From contig VZRS01002425.1 in assembly GCA_013398055.1 (NCBI GenBank), positions 124,001 to 188,000 of the forward strand: 64,000 bases of DNA. Reading direction: 5' to 3'. The position numbers and the translations under genes are program-made. Origin of the DNA: Ifrita kowaldi (taxonomy: Eukaryota; Chordata; Aves; Passeriformes; Cinclosomatidae). The notes below the pieces were generated by a model. It searched no databases, was not told the origin of the DNA, and saw nothing but the letters and a program-made list of their open reading frames with translations. Shown here piece after piece: positions 25,555-37,228 of this stretch. Every line of letters begins with the position of its first letter. Positions within the stretch are counted from its first letter, which is position 1.

Positions 25555-25800
25555 AAACCTTCCGCTTGCAGGGGCTTCCCGGTTGGATTTGAAAGGGTTC
25601 GTCAGAGGCATAACAACATTATCCTTCAGAAAGTCCCAGTGCGTGGAAGGAGTGGAGGAGGTTGCCACTGCAGGAGGTGAGGAGGTGAAGGCAGCCGACA
25701 GTTCTCCACACACACCTTGCAGCAGGCACGATTCCTGAATTTGCAGCTCAAAGTGGCTGTAAATCGCTCTCCTCTGCACTCTCTCAGCTCTGATTATAAT
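25555..25800. other. GC-richer island in AT-rich intron, function unknown
   Basis: Seen: about 245 bases with several CpGs, including TTCCGCTTGC, TTCCCGG, GTTCGTCAG, GTGCGTGG and AGCCGACAG, flanked by AT-rich sequence. An 88-codon ORF spans it on - but has no recognisable domain. It resembles neither the CR1 nor the LTR repeats in this window. It may be an unrecognised repeat or a conserved regulatory element; I cannot tell which. Confidence 0.35.
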
Positions 25801-26161
25801 GAGCAATCAGAGTGGCTGAAGTGTTGCGTTGCTATCTAGATGAAGCACCTGTAATATTACTTTGAGCTCATTTGAATGCTAATTAGTAACAGGATCTTTA
25901 ACATCAGAAGTGGGTTCCATATTTGTCACATAACCACCTTAAGCATACTCATCTACGTGATAGGTGATAAAAGATACATCAGCAAGCAGTTGCAACTGTC
26001 ACAGAACAAAACCATAATAGATCCACGTGTTGGGGGTTTTTCTCTATGTATGCAACACATCGTGCCCCACATTCATGGGTTCACAGTTCCAAAAGAGACA
26101 GGAAAACATAAGAATGCACTCAGCCTACAACTCCTGAAAGTTGCAGATTGAAAAGTTTGGG

Positions 26162-26265
26162 TAAGAACATAAAAACTAGTGAAAATTGAGAGGCTTTCCA
26201 AGAATTAATTGTATAAGAACATACAAAGTAGTGAAAATTGAGAGGCTTTCCAAGAATTAATTGTA
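26162..26265 (+). repeat. 52-bp tandem duplication, two copies
   Basis: Units at 26162-26213 and 26214-26265 both start TAAGAACATA and share 'GTGAAAATTGAGAGGCTTTC' and AAGAATTAATTGTA. They differ at a couple of positions near the start (AAAACTAGT versus CAAAGTAGT). A third partial unit (TAAGGACAT) begins at 26266. Confidence 0.93.
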
Positions 26266-28120
26266 TAAGGACATCCTGAACTGCAGGAACATCAAGATTG
26301 CCAAGACTTTGGTATTTAGCATCGTATATGAAAATATTTCCATATTTGTAACAATTCTTTTCATCTTGGTCTGTTTTGTTTCTAATTTTTTTTAGATTGG
26401 GACACCAAAATGATCTAGTAGAGGTTTTGCACTTTCATTTATCTTCCTTTCTTAAAAATTGCCTAATAGAAAATACTCTTAACTGATATTGAACAAATTC
26501 TTATTGACATTGATCGAACAATTGATATTGAACAAACACGGAGCAAATTCTTTCTGTAGCTCTGAATGTAATGCCTTCAAGATCTTTCTCCTGAAATAAC
26601 ATTATCTGGAGTCTGTGCACACAGAAAGAGGTGGTCTTTATCACTGGAGAATTTTTATTACTGTTCAACTCATTTTCTGGATCACTTATGAATAGTTTAA
26701 CAGAACACGTTCCCAAATGGTTCTTGTGGGATTCATCTAGCAACTTCTCTAAAATGAACACCTATTTCCTGACTTCCATAATGTGTAACTTGATGAGCTC
26801 TCCAACTGCTACCTCATTAAGGAAAAGGGCAGCAGCACCGCTTTTGTATTCAATAGGAGTGTATTGGGAACATCTGTCTTACTTAGTCCCTTGTTACTTT
26901 ATGAATCCCAGAGAAGCTTAAGTGTGAAAGAACTATCAGATCTCCTTCACCCTCATGTGGCGCTGCTGCCCAGACACTTCAGTCTGAGGAATATTACTGT
27001 GGACAGTTCTGGCATCTGTAGATTTCAGGGATAGGAAGCAACTGAACAGGAAATTAGGTGGTCACAATCTGGTGTTTAGGATCCAAATCATGCCTATATC
27101 CTGGGTGTTTGAGTTCTTTTGCAGCTGTAAGCTAAGTGAGTAGGTTACACAGCTAGATTGGGAAAGGCTTGAAGGTCTCTTTATGTTGGCACCTACAGTA
27201 GCAATTAGGCTTTGAAGTAATACCTACATGCATCAGTGGATCTTTTCTCTAGGCCTGGGGAAGTATCCTTCATCAGGTGAGTGGTTAAGCAGGTGTTTAC
27301 TTTCAAGTGTGTAATTGGAACCTTCATCATGAAATTGGGTTTAAGTATAAATAAATTAATTGCCAAAGACAAGTTTCAGGCTTCTTTATAGTCAAAGTTA
27401 AGTGCACACATTAGATCTCTTCTGATGGATTGTTTCAAAATGCAAGTCTTTTTGTTCTTCTTTTGCATAAAATAGCTTACACATGAATTTTTCCGTCCAG
27501 CATTTTCTCCATTGTAGAAATACTCTTTCTGCTATTTCCTTCAAGTGGCCAAAACCAAAGTCTTTTAAGTACTTTACTACTCTACAACTGGCATTTGCAT
27601 ATATTTCAGTTCAATAGCGTGTAGCAAAACAATTCATTCAGAGCCTGGAGAACTGCAAAACATTTCTTTTCATACAAGTCCCTATTCTTAAAAACAGAAT
27701 ATCCATTGCGAATCTTGTGATACAAGTGATATTCTTTGGAGAAAAAAAAATGTGTTCTTGTAGTACTAATATAATCATAATGAAACTTAATGACAGAGAA
27801 GGAACAAAAAGGTGATACAGATATTTAATTTAAATTTTCCTGTTTGTACATTTTAAATAACCATTACTGGTTTTTATTAAACACAGTTTTTGAGAACACT
27901 ATATACATAACAGATACAAAGATTAATATTTCCTGAATAATAAGAATTGTTGATAAATAAATTATTGTCAGTTTATGGAATTCATAGCATAAATACAGTT
28001 AACCTTCTTTTCAAGATGACTGATGATTTGTCATTAGCTAGCTTGTTGAATTACCTAAAACATTAGTAGAGTTTTCTAGTGTCTATAAAATTTGTATCAC
28101 TTTAAGGTGACTGTTCATGT

Positions 28121-28138
28121 TCTCTCTCTCTCTCTCTC
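28121..28138. repeat. (TC)9 microsatellite
   Basis: Nine perfect TC units. Confidence 0.95.
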
Positions 28139-29401
28139 TAAAAAAAATGGGATTAAAATTTATAAAACTCTTGGCTCCAAACATAATGAGATAGAGCTAG
28201 ATTGCTGTAAGAGAACCAGGAAAATGATTTCTGGAAAGTAAAAATGACAGCAGAGGAAAAGAAAGTACATTTTCCTCCAACCAGTGTAAAAGAAGTCGTA
28301 TCTGCTTTCCTCAAATGATGTTTTTCTTCTGCCAAAGGCTTGTTGCTTTATTTTTGACACAGTAAGCTCTTAAAGCTCTTACATTGTCATCAGTCTTTAT
28401 TCTATCTCTCTACTCTTCATTTTTTCAAATCACTAAATAACTGTATTTATCCTTTTGAATGTGGTGATTTGGCATTGGCTGTCAGTAGCCTGCGTGTAGT
28501 TGAGCAAAACCCTGTATCATAGTGAGGAGCCCTTCCTAAAGGGATGGTGAGGTTTGGGAATACAGTCTGTGCTCATTAGTTTTGATCCTTTTGTGCAGAG
28601 ACTGATCCTCAGCTGTAGCTGTAGCCATCACAATTTACACTGTGCCCAAGAGATTGTTTATATCCTGAGATAGGCACGTGTGTAATCTAGCGTTGGTGGC
28701 ACTAAGAAGTACATTGAAAGCAGAAGGCCTCATCCAGCTGTATATTTAGGTTTAAATTAGACAGATGTAGCTGAAAAAAAAAATCTCTGTATCCCAAGAG
28801 TGCTTTTCAGAGCTGGTCATTAAAGGAAATTAGTTCCTCATGTTGTCTTTCCACCGTCCCAGTAAATATGGTGTTGCCATCACCTGTTGCAGGTTGCAGG
28901 CTTTGTGCTAAAACCGTAGCACAGGGCTGGGACCTGCCAGCCGTCCTCTGGACTGCTCAGGGTCTGCCCCCAGCTCCCTTTGAGCTTGCTGACTTTTAGG
29001 AGCTCTTGTCTAATGGCTGAGTAATTCTTACCTACGCTGCTTTACCTTTTGCCTACGTTTGTACTATATCTGTAATTAATGGTAGCAATAATAAGTCATT
29101 ATTCTGTGTGGAGGGTGCTGCTATGGCCCTAGAATAAAACTGCAGCACAGGGGAGTACAGGTTTGGGATGGAAGTGGAGGCACTGAAAGCAAAGGCATGG
29201 GGTGATAAGGAAGGCTCCTCCAGGATTGTAAGCGGGGACTGGTCATCAAGGTCAGCTGCAGGTCATTAAAGGGACACATGTCTAGTGAATTTGGATGGGA
29301 AATGGAATTGCTAAACAATGGAGAAAGAACAGTGTATATAGCATGTTTGCCGTCCTGAAAATAACCCCTTGTGCTTCCTGGAGAGAGGAGGAAGAAATTA
29401 T

Positions 29402-30480
29402 TGCCATCGGTATGACGTGTCTAGTGGGTTGACTTCATCTGGATGCCAGGCACCAACCAAAGCCTCTCTATCACTCCCCTCCACAACTGCACAGGGAAGA
29501 GAAAATACAACAAAGGATTCGTGGGTTGAGGTAAGGGCAGAGAGAGATCTCATAAAATACTGTGAAGGGCAAAACAGTCTAGAATTAGAGATATTAATTG
29601 TTACTAACAAAATCAGAGCAGGATAAATGAGAAACAAAATAAGACCTTAAAACTACCTTTCTCCCCACTTCTCCCTCCTTCCCAGCTATACCTCCTCTCC
29701 CACAGTGGCTCAGGGAGACAGGAATGGGGGTTACAGTCCTCTCAGTTCACCACAGGTTGTTTCTGCCACTGCTCAGGGAGAAGAGTCCTTCCCCTGCTCC
29801 CGTGTGGGGTCTCTCCCACAGGAGACAGTCCTCCATGAATTTTTCCAACATCAGTCAATCCCACAGGCAACTCTGCTTAATGCTGCAATGTGGGTCACTG
29901 TTCCGTGGGATGCAGTCCTTCAAGGACAGGCTGCTCCACCATGGGTACTCCACAGAGGAACAAGTCCTGCCAGGAAACCTGCTCCAGCATGCGCCTCCCA
30001 TGGGGTCACAGCCTCCTCTCAGGCATCCACCTGCTCCAGTGTGGGTCTCCTCCCCAGGCTGCAGGTGGATCTCTGCATCCCCATGGTTCTCCTTGGGCTG
30101 CAGGGGCACAGCTGCCTCACCATGGGCTGCACCATGGGCTGCAGGGGAATCTCAGCTCTGGCACCTGGAGCACCTCCTGCCCCTCTTTCTGCACTGACCT
30201 TGGTGTCTGCAGAGCTGTTCCTGTCATATGTTGTCACTCTGCTCTTCTCAGGCTGCAATTACATCTGAGCTATAACTTTTTTTTTCCTTCTCCTTAAATA
30301 TGTTACCACAGAGGTGTTAGCACCATTTCTGATTGGCCCAACCTTGGCCAGCGGCACGTTCGTCTTGGAGCCATCTGGGATTGGCTCTGCCAGACACTGA
30401 GGAAGTTTCTGGCAGCTTCTCACAGAAGCCAGCCCTGTACCCTCCCCACTGCCAAAACCTGGCCGTGCAAACCCAATGCA
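29402..30480 (+). mobile_element. LTR-like dispersed repeat (type B), near full length
   Basis: Seen: the element opens TGCCATCGGTATGACG and contains ACTGCACAGGGAAGAGAAAA, then a GTGGGTTGAGGTAAGGGCAG segment. A central CpG-poor, minisatellite-like region (about 29790-30150) follows, in which variants of CTGCTCCANNNTGGG and CATGGGCTGCAGG recur. Then come GACCTTGGTGTCTGCAGAGC and a T run (30275-30283). It ends GCAAACCCAATGCA. Known: repeats of this design are widespread in birds and are usually classed as ERV LTRs. A second, shorter copy is at 62715-63110. The overlapping ORFs of 79-187 codons at 29705-30297 and 30259-30668 are by-products of this GC-rich repeat. No target-site duplication seen; ends approximate. 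Confidence 0.75.
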
Positions 30481-33400
30481 ATGTCTTGCACCAAAGAACT
30501 CAGGGTACTGCAACTCACATCGGTGTTGTCCTCTCCCAACTGATGCCATTAACGTTAGGACCCCGAGGGCAGTGGAAGGTGAGCGTAACACCAGGGAAAG
30601 AATCAGACACTAAAAAGTTAGTTTATGTGTCATTTTTGCCTGCATGGAATTTGACCTGCAATCATTAGTATGGAACTAGACTTCTAATAAATCTTTGATT
30701 AAGGGAAAAAAAAAAAAGAAAAACACTTCTTTTATGTTTTTGCCTATAGTAAAAAACATATCTTGTTTGGCGTTCAGGCAACCTACGCTGTAACTTGGTT
30801 GCAACAAATTGCTAATTAGCCTCTCATAAATAAAAGCGTGACATTTTCTACTCTCATTAATTAAGGCAAAGTCTTCTTCCTGAATCTGAAGGCATCTGAA
30901 TTGCAGTGATCCGGAGATGTGATCATAAGTTTTAAGATGAACATAATCCTAGGAAGCATCTTTAGGTATGGTAATCATGCATTTCTTGAGGATCTTTGAT
31001 TTCCTGCATAAGCTTTGCAAACTTGCAATTCATTGATTGTATTCAATGAACATCTTTGGCTTGGTTAATTCTAGGAGGAGTTGTCTAATGCCCAGGTGGT
31101 TCTTATCTATGCTGTTTTAGCTTCTGCTTCGATTTGTACAAGTGTAGAAGCATTTATAGGTCTGTGAACTCTGTTGCTGCTCTGAGTTTTCTGGCAGGGA
31201 ATTTAAGCATAGATCACTAGTTGTTGGTCACAGTGGTCACCCCGTCTGTTGCCTCAGTTTCGACACGTAACACTTGAGTGTGTTAAGGTTTCATAAACTT
31301 TTTTTTTTGTTCCCCAAAGAATTTCTATTTTTTCTTTATTTAACCTTCATGTCAGATGTTAGTGGTCTTTCAATAGTGGTTGTCTCATCATCACATTCTT
31401 CTGCTGATTGGTCTTTTTTTTCCTCTTCACTACTCTAAACAAAAAGGTGATCTAGGTATGGTTTAGTACCTCCTAGCTGTTAAGGTTTTGTTGTATTTCG
31501 TTATGAAAATCATCAGGAAATAAAGCACCGAAGGACCTGTTTGCCCAAGACAGTACTGAATGTACACAATTCTCTGCTCCATTTTACCAAAGTAACAATG
31601 AAAATTTTAATAATGAATCAAGTATAGAAAAATAATTGTTGTCACCTGTATCTCCAGTGGTTTCCTCTGCTGTAGGCAGTGCTCTTTCTAATGCCTACAT
31701 TTCCTAATGGGGTCTCTGTGGCTGACTGCAGATGTTGTACACCACTCTCTTTGCACTACCGTGTGAGCTCTCCTCATGCATTCACCACCTCCATCTTCTT
31801 TATTCTTCTTCCTGGAGTGAGAATAACTGGTTTTAAAACAAGAGTCAAGGAACTGCTAAGGTCTCTTAGCTTCAGTCTGTATTCTGCTGAATCCCTTTCC
31901 AATGCTTTATCCATTATCAAGTTGTTTCTCTTTTCATTATTTTTTTTTGTTCTTTGCTTCTCCACTGATGGGACCTTGGACCTGAAAGTTTTTTAACTCC
32001 AAACCCAGTCTCATCAAGAAATTAGTTCACTGTTACTTTTACTACAATCAGTGTGGCAGACAACGTTTTGATTTTTTTCATTTATGTCCAGATTAAAAAT
32101 TAATAGGATTGCATTTGTCAAGCTGCATGCTCATTAATTTTCTTCTGTAGCATTGTCCATTGATCTTATGAATAATGCCTGTGTAGCAGCAGCTCTGTTA
32201 TTATCATCTTTGTCTAGTCTCTGCACTATGCTTTTCTTTGTAAATTCTTGCAAGATATGAAATCCATTGAAATTCTCATATTGTTCCTCAAGCACCCATT
32301 GTTTCTCTTCATAGCTGTGTTTGTTTCATTATAGGAAGTTCTTTGTATTGTATTGATGAAATTTATCTCTGAAATCTACACAGTTCCTACTGCAAGTTTA
32401 TTTTCTATTATTCTTTGATACCCTGTTATTTCAGTGTTATGAGGACACTTTTTATTCACTAGTCTGGACTGTGTAACTTTGTTTTCTGTGCAAACTCCAT
32501 TTTTTAAACTTTATTCCAGTATTTTTATTCAGGTGTTTTGGCCAGGCTTCCAGACAGAAAGCAGTTCACTGTCAACACATATCCTTTTAAAATGTTAAGA
32601 CTCCTTTCACATCCAGAGATAATTCATCATTTTTCTTGGCCTTTATGTTCCTGTCATTCACATACTTCAGTTTCGCGGAGGTCAGTACTCCTAATATTTC
32701 TGCTGTGGAGTTTTATAAGTCATTTTCCCTGCTTTGGTCAACTGGAATTTATAAAACACAGTAGGTGTTTCAAAATACCTGTTACCCTTATGAGGGGAGT
32801 GGGTTATAGAGCCATGCGTCATGTTGAGGGTGGATGGACTTCAGCCCTGTGTGACAGACACTCTAAGGCAGCAAATGAGAATGAAGGAAGCCTGACGCAC
32901 AGAGGATGAGGGGAACTGGCTTCTGTCACTCTTGAGAGATGAAGGGAATTGGCATGCAGAACGGAGTAGAAGAGGATCAGGATGAGGGGCAGTTGTCTCT
33001 GGAGGGTGATGTGTGTTTCCTCTGCTGTGCTCAACCCACACTGAAGTAAAACATTGTCACCATGAGCTAAATAAGAACCATACTAAGAACCTGTGAGTCC
33101 ATACTAAGAGAGATTGCTGTCACTGATCCAGAAGCCCAGGGAATCTATTCCATTCCTTTTATAAAGCAGAACTGATCAGATCCCAGGTTTGTTGTTTTTC
33201 TACCCTAGGATCCAGTGCCTGAGACTTAACTGCGTTTTGATTGAGCGAGTCCATCAGGCTTTCGATGCACATCACCTTCCGCTGTGATTCATTTCATGTA
33301 CACATGAGTAAGCTTAAGCAGTTATTTCTGTGCTTTGGCTGTGAGAGAACAACTTGGCTGCTGGGTGGCCACTGGCCAAGGCTATGCAGGCTCGGCAGGG

Positions 33401-36104
33401 TCTAAAAAACTTCTGGACATGATGTAGGGAATCACAGAACGTAAAAAGCTGTGAGAATCTACTGAAAGTTACAGACCGCACCATGGGGAATACCTGAACC
33501 TCAGAGGTGATTAAGGCAGAGTTATGTGAGAAATGGCCAAAGTCCTCAGATGATTGCACTGGTGCATTGGAGGCCACTAGGGCCTTGCAAGGCATTTGCA
33601 CCCAGATAGCCTTGTAAAAAACACCATGTAAAACAGATTTATGATGATCTCACCTATTCTGCCTTAATGTACCAGGTGCTAGAAAGTCTCATAATCCATT
33701 TCAGTCCTTACCAGTGCTACATGGGGTGTTTTTTCATTAGTGTTTTCGTTTCACTCAGAAGCACGGTTTAGAGGAGAGCCTCCTGATCATTCCCAATTCC
33801 CATTATTTGAAGTGAGCAGAGCTCACAGAGTTTTAACTGGACTCCTCTCCTAAAAGACTAAATCAAAGTTGGACTCCAGAAAGGCTCTCTGGCTTCTAAT
33901 GGGAACTCAGTTATTGCAACCAGACTACAGCCAGCAGGAGGCAAACCCCACTGCTGTGCTACACAAGGAGCAATATTTTCATCCTAAATAGAAGTAGTAT
34001 GGATATTGGGTCCACAGCGCTGACCATTCTGCTGTGCAGTTGGGATGTGCTGCTTGCTAATGCAGATTTGCACAGGTGGTGTCCATCTTCATGTGCTCCT
34101 GGGAGAGCCTGTTCATCTGTACTGCACTTGGAAAGTTGTATTAGCTGCCCGTAGGTATCACCTGCTGTACCAGCGACTGTCTCCCCAATGAGTCACGTCT
34201 GTTGTTTGCTTGGTAGATGCCTGATACCTGACACATGGTTAAATGAAAGGCTACATTCAGCCTCCAAGTACTCAGTCATGTTGACTGGCTTTGGGAAGCA
34301 GAGCTTGGTACAGTGCTCACATGGTCTGTGAGTTCTTACTCATCCATAGTTTTCCTTAATTAAGTTTCTCTGTATCCTCACACACACGTGCAATAAAAGG
34401 AGCATTATTGTGACATTTTACCCTATTATGGGAAGAGATACTGTGTGAAAATTCAGCCTTTAACCCCATGTGTTCCACAAGAAGAAACCTCATTAGGTAT
34501 TCTCAGAAAGAAATGCGTAGGATCTCACAGCCTCATCCTGCAGTTTCTAACAGCTATAGAAATAAGTACCAAGTAGTGACAGAGAGCATGTGCTGCACCG
34601 AAGAGGCGGGTTATAAGATGATCTGTTTTAAGAAATCCTGATTTTGTTCAGGAAATAAAAGAGAAACATAATTACCATTCTTACTACCGAAGAAGCATAT
34701 TCCTAACTTTCTGTATGACAGGTATGCGTTATAAAATCATGTTACTGATGCCTTAGCTGTACAAAATCCTCCTCAAAATAATAAGCCAAGTATTAGTCTT
34801 TTGCTTTTTCTACATCTGAAAGAAAAGGTCCAATTTCTAAGTTTATTGGTAGTCTTTTCCTGAGAGATAACTTTTGGGGCTTTCTGGTGGTTTTGTTTTC
34901 CCTCAGAATCTTAAAAAAGCAACAGGAAAGAAACTTCCAGCAATCACTAGGATGTAACTTTATAATGATTAAAACTTAATGCTACTGAAATACTCCATAC
35001 CAAATTTTTCCAGAAGCAGTAATCAAATGTGTGGGGTTTTTTTCCAGAAAACTGAAAGGTACTGTAACATCTCATGATGGGCTTCTATATTATGCTATGG
35101 TTCTTATAGATATTTCAATGAGATTTCAGTGATAGGCTAAAATGCCAGAGAGAATTTAACTGTAAAAATAAAAATACTGTGACAGTTATGTCTTATCTTA
35201 ATTTTTTAGTTTCAGTTGAAAACAGTTATGTCAATTTTCAAATTTAAAAATAAAATAATAATTCACATTTATTGAGTTATGATTTTATCATAATCTGCGA
35301 AATGTTGACTTCGCATGGAGCCAGATCTTGGGTTTTGGAGTTAAAGGATGTAGCCTTTGTGTATTCGCTGGAAAATCAAGAAGTCCTTGGGGCTGGATCT
35401 TCTAGCATAGATAAAAAGAACTTATTGTTAGGAGCATAGCATAGCATCGTGCAAATGTTTTTGGTAGCAAGCATTGGTGTAAATTAGTCAAGGTTAAAAT
35501 AAGTGAAGTTAATGCAAAATTAAATAAGCTACATAAGTAAGAATTGTAATTTGTTTTTGCAATTTTTATAACTTAGCTAAATGTTCATGAACTATTATTT
35601 TAGTATATACTAAAAAGCTATAACCTCTTCACCATTTTTAAGCAAATCAGTTTACTTCTTTTTCTGTGATATGTTTTCTGTATATACATATATTCTTCTA
35701 AATTACATTGATCAAAATATTTTTGAAGACTGAGAGTTCAACTCTTCGTTTCTTTAGCATTACTTACAGCTATCTTGTGTAGTAATGGCATAGATTTTTC
35801 ATTACATTGTAATAGCCAGTGCCATTAACATGATCACTATTTTATGTCTCCAGTTTTTATGGGGCAGTAACTACTATGAATGAATTTTGCAATTTACATT
35901 TGCTGTCTCAGAGCTTTGTGAAGAAAGCGGATTGACATTTCAGAACATTACTGTAACGTGAAGTAGGATTATTAGGCTTACTGTATAGCTAGAAAATTTG
36001 GACCCAAAGATGGTTGAGCTATAACTCGGTGAGGCGATTCACCATCTGAGCTGGTGTACTCTGCATTGCATAGGTACCCTGTACTGGGACTGGGACTGAA
36101 ACTC
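30481..36104. other. Intronic spacer, nothing recognised
   Basis: No exon, RNA gene or repeat family identified. An AATAAA at 30686-30691 precedes a 12-A run at 30706-30717, but no retrogene body is upstream because the type B repeat ends about 200 bases before. Other ORFs (32538-32909, 33314-33601) have no known domain. Confidence 0.55.
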
Positions 36105-36612
36105 AGACATCCCTGAGTATTGAGAGCAGCTCAGGGGCCCTCAGCATGAGAAGCACATGGGTCTGTCAGAGCAAGTCCAGAGGAGGGCCATGGAGATGAT
36201 CAGTGCTGGAGCCTTCTGCTATGAAGTGAATTTGAGTTGCTCAGCCTGGAAAAGAGAAGGCTCAGGGTTAATTTATGGCACCTTTAAAGTACAAAAAGAG
36301 GGCAAGAATGCCAAAGAGGGACTTTGTTAAAAGGCACATAGTGAGGGGACAGGGAGTAGTGGCTTTAAACTGAATGAGAGTAGGTTTTAGATTAAACATT
36401 AGGAAAAGATTCTTCACTATGGATGTGGTGAGACACTGGAGCAGTTTTACCAGAGAAGCTGTGGGTTCCCCATCCCTGGGAGTGTTTAAGGCCAGGCTGG
36501 ATGGGGCCCTGAGCAGCCTCAGCTAGTGGAAGGTGTCTCTGTTCATGGCAGGGGCGCTCAAACTGGATAGTCTTTAGGTCCCTTCACACCCAAACCATCC
36601 TGTGATTCTGTG
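36105..36612 (+). mobile_element. CR1 LINE, 5'-truncated 3' end, just upstream of the exon
   Basis: It runs from ACATCCCTGAGTATTGAGAG through 'AGTCCAGAGGAGGGCCATGG', 'TTGCTCAGCCTGGAAAAGAG', ACATTAGGAAAAGATTCTTC and 'GGCCAGGCTGGATGGGGCCC' to AACCATCCTGTGATTCTGTG. It ends 463 bases before the KHDRBS2 exon, in the sense orientation. It is diverged and non-coding. Confidence 0.93.
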
Positions 36613-37043
36613 TCTCAGGTAAAAGTCCTAGGGCATATTTTTCTTTGGTGATACTGAAATGTACAGGCTGCAGATATTTATCAAAGAACCTAAAGACTTT
36701 ACTAAACAATAGCGTTTCAAAATGATAAAGTGCATCTTTATTTTATGGGGTTTTTTAAAGAGCTAAGATTCAGACAGATGAATGCAGCTTTTCAATTATG
36801 GATTTAATATGTCAGTACTTCCTTCTGGAGTATTTAGTATTTTTTCACTGTGCTGATCAAAATCTGTTTTAGATGATAATTATGCTGGTTTTATTATTCA
36901 AACACTCAAAATTGATTTTTAAATCTTTAAGTGGCTTGAACTAGACTTTTATTTCTCAAAGGATTTAAAAGTGTGCTTATAGTATGTCCTTCTGTCATGT
37001 TGTCTGTGAGTGCTAAATCACTGCAAAATTAGTACATTTTCAG

Positions 37044-37075
37044 TTCTAAAAAACAAATCCACCCTTTCTTCATAG
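37044..37075 (+). promoter_or_regulatory. KHDRBS2: 3' splice site (branch point candidate, pyrimidine tract, AG) of the KHDRBS2 exon
   Basis: The segment ends in CCCTTTCTTCATAG directly before the coding exon. A TTCTAA candidate branch point lies at 37044-37049, about 27 bases before the AG, a normal distance. The pyrimidine tract is short and interrupted by A, so the acceptor is moderate rather than strong. The branch point choice is inference. Confidence 0.8.
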
Positions 37076-37222
37076 GAAGAAGAACTAAGGAAAAGTGGAG
37101 AAGCCAAATACGCGCACTTGAGTGATGAGCTCCACGTATTAATTGAAGTGTTTGCTCCACCTGGGGAGGCGTATTCTCGTATGAGTCATGCCTTGGAAGA
37201 AATTAAAAAATTCCTGGTTCCT
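37076..37222 (+). CDS. KHDRBS2: KHDRBS2 internal coding exon (end of KH domain, up to QUA2)
   Basis: Seen: an open stretch of exactly 49 codons, phase 0 at both ends, flanked by AG at 37074-37075 and GTAAGT at 37223-37228. An in-frame TAG touches its 5' side, and an in-frame TAA follows four codons into the intron. The peptide begins EEELRKSGEAKYAH, continues with HVLIEVFAPPGEAYSR, and ends ALEEIKKFLVP. Known: this is the last strand and helix of the maxi-KH domain of Sam68-like STAR proteins, leading into QUA2, at about residues 110-160 of a roughly 350-residue protein. The residues AYSRMSH and FLVP fit KHDRBS2 (SLM-1). KHDRBS3, as I recall it, has AYARMGH and FLIP. The protein is nuclear, binds U/A-rich RNA and regulates alternative splicing, chiefly in brain. 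Neighbouring exons (start of KH; the DYNDEIRQ continuation) are not in the window, so this is a fragment of the gene. No frameshift or damaged residue is visible. Confidence 0.95.
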
Positions 37223-37228
37223 GTAAGT
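37221..37228 (+). promoter_or_regulatory. KHDRBS2: 5' splice site of the KHDRBS2 exon
   Basis: The exon ends CCT and is followed by GTAAGT, a full match to the intronic part of the vertebrate U1 donor consensus. The last exon base is T rather than the preferred G, which the strong intronic part should offset. Confidence 0.9.

Larger units (their letters stand above)
24573..29401. other. Intronic spacer with a GC-rich patch and a 52-bp duplication
   Basis: AT-rich sequence overall, with no exon recognised. It holds a GC-richer patch (25555-25800), a tandem 52-bp repeat (26162-26265) and a (TC)9 run (28121-28138). Confidence 0.55.
1..37075 (+). other. KHDRBS2: KHDRBS2 upstream intron (partial, 5' end outside window)
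   Basis: Everything before the exon is non-coding by inspection. No other exon of the KHDRBS2 KH or QUA1 region was found on +, and no second gene on either strand. The intron is therefore at least 37.0 kb. It holds five CR1 3' ends, two LTR-like repeats, simple repeats and small local duplications, listed separately. Gene-intron status is inferred from the single exon. Confidence 0.85.

Noticed and set aside
29705..30297. Overlapping + strand ORFs of up to 187 codons
   Set aside because: They lie within the type B LTR-like repeat. The GC-rich internal minisatellite keeps several frames open at once, and no protein family is recognised.
30686..30717. AATAAA followed by an A run, like a processed pseudogene tail
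   Set aside because: No coding or transcript-like body precedes it. The sequence upstream is unrecognised spacer and then LTR-like repeat.
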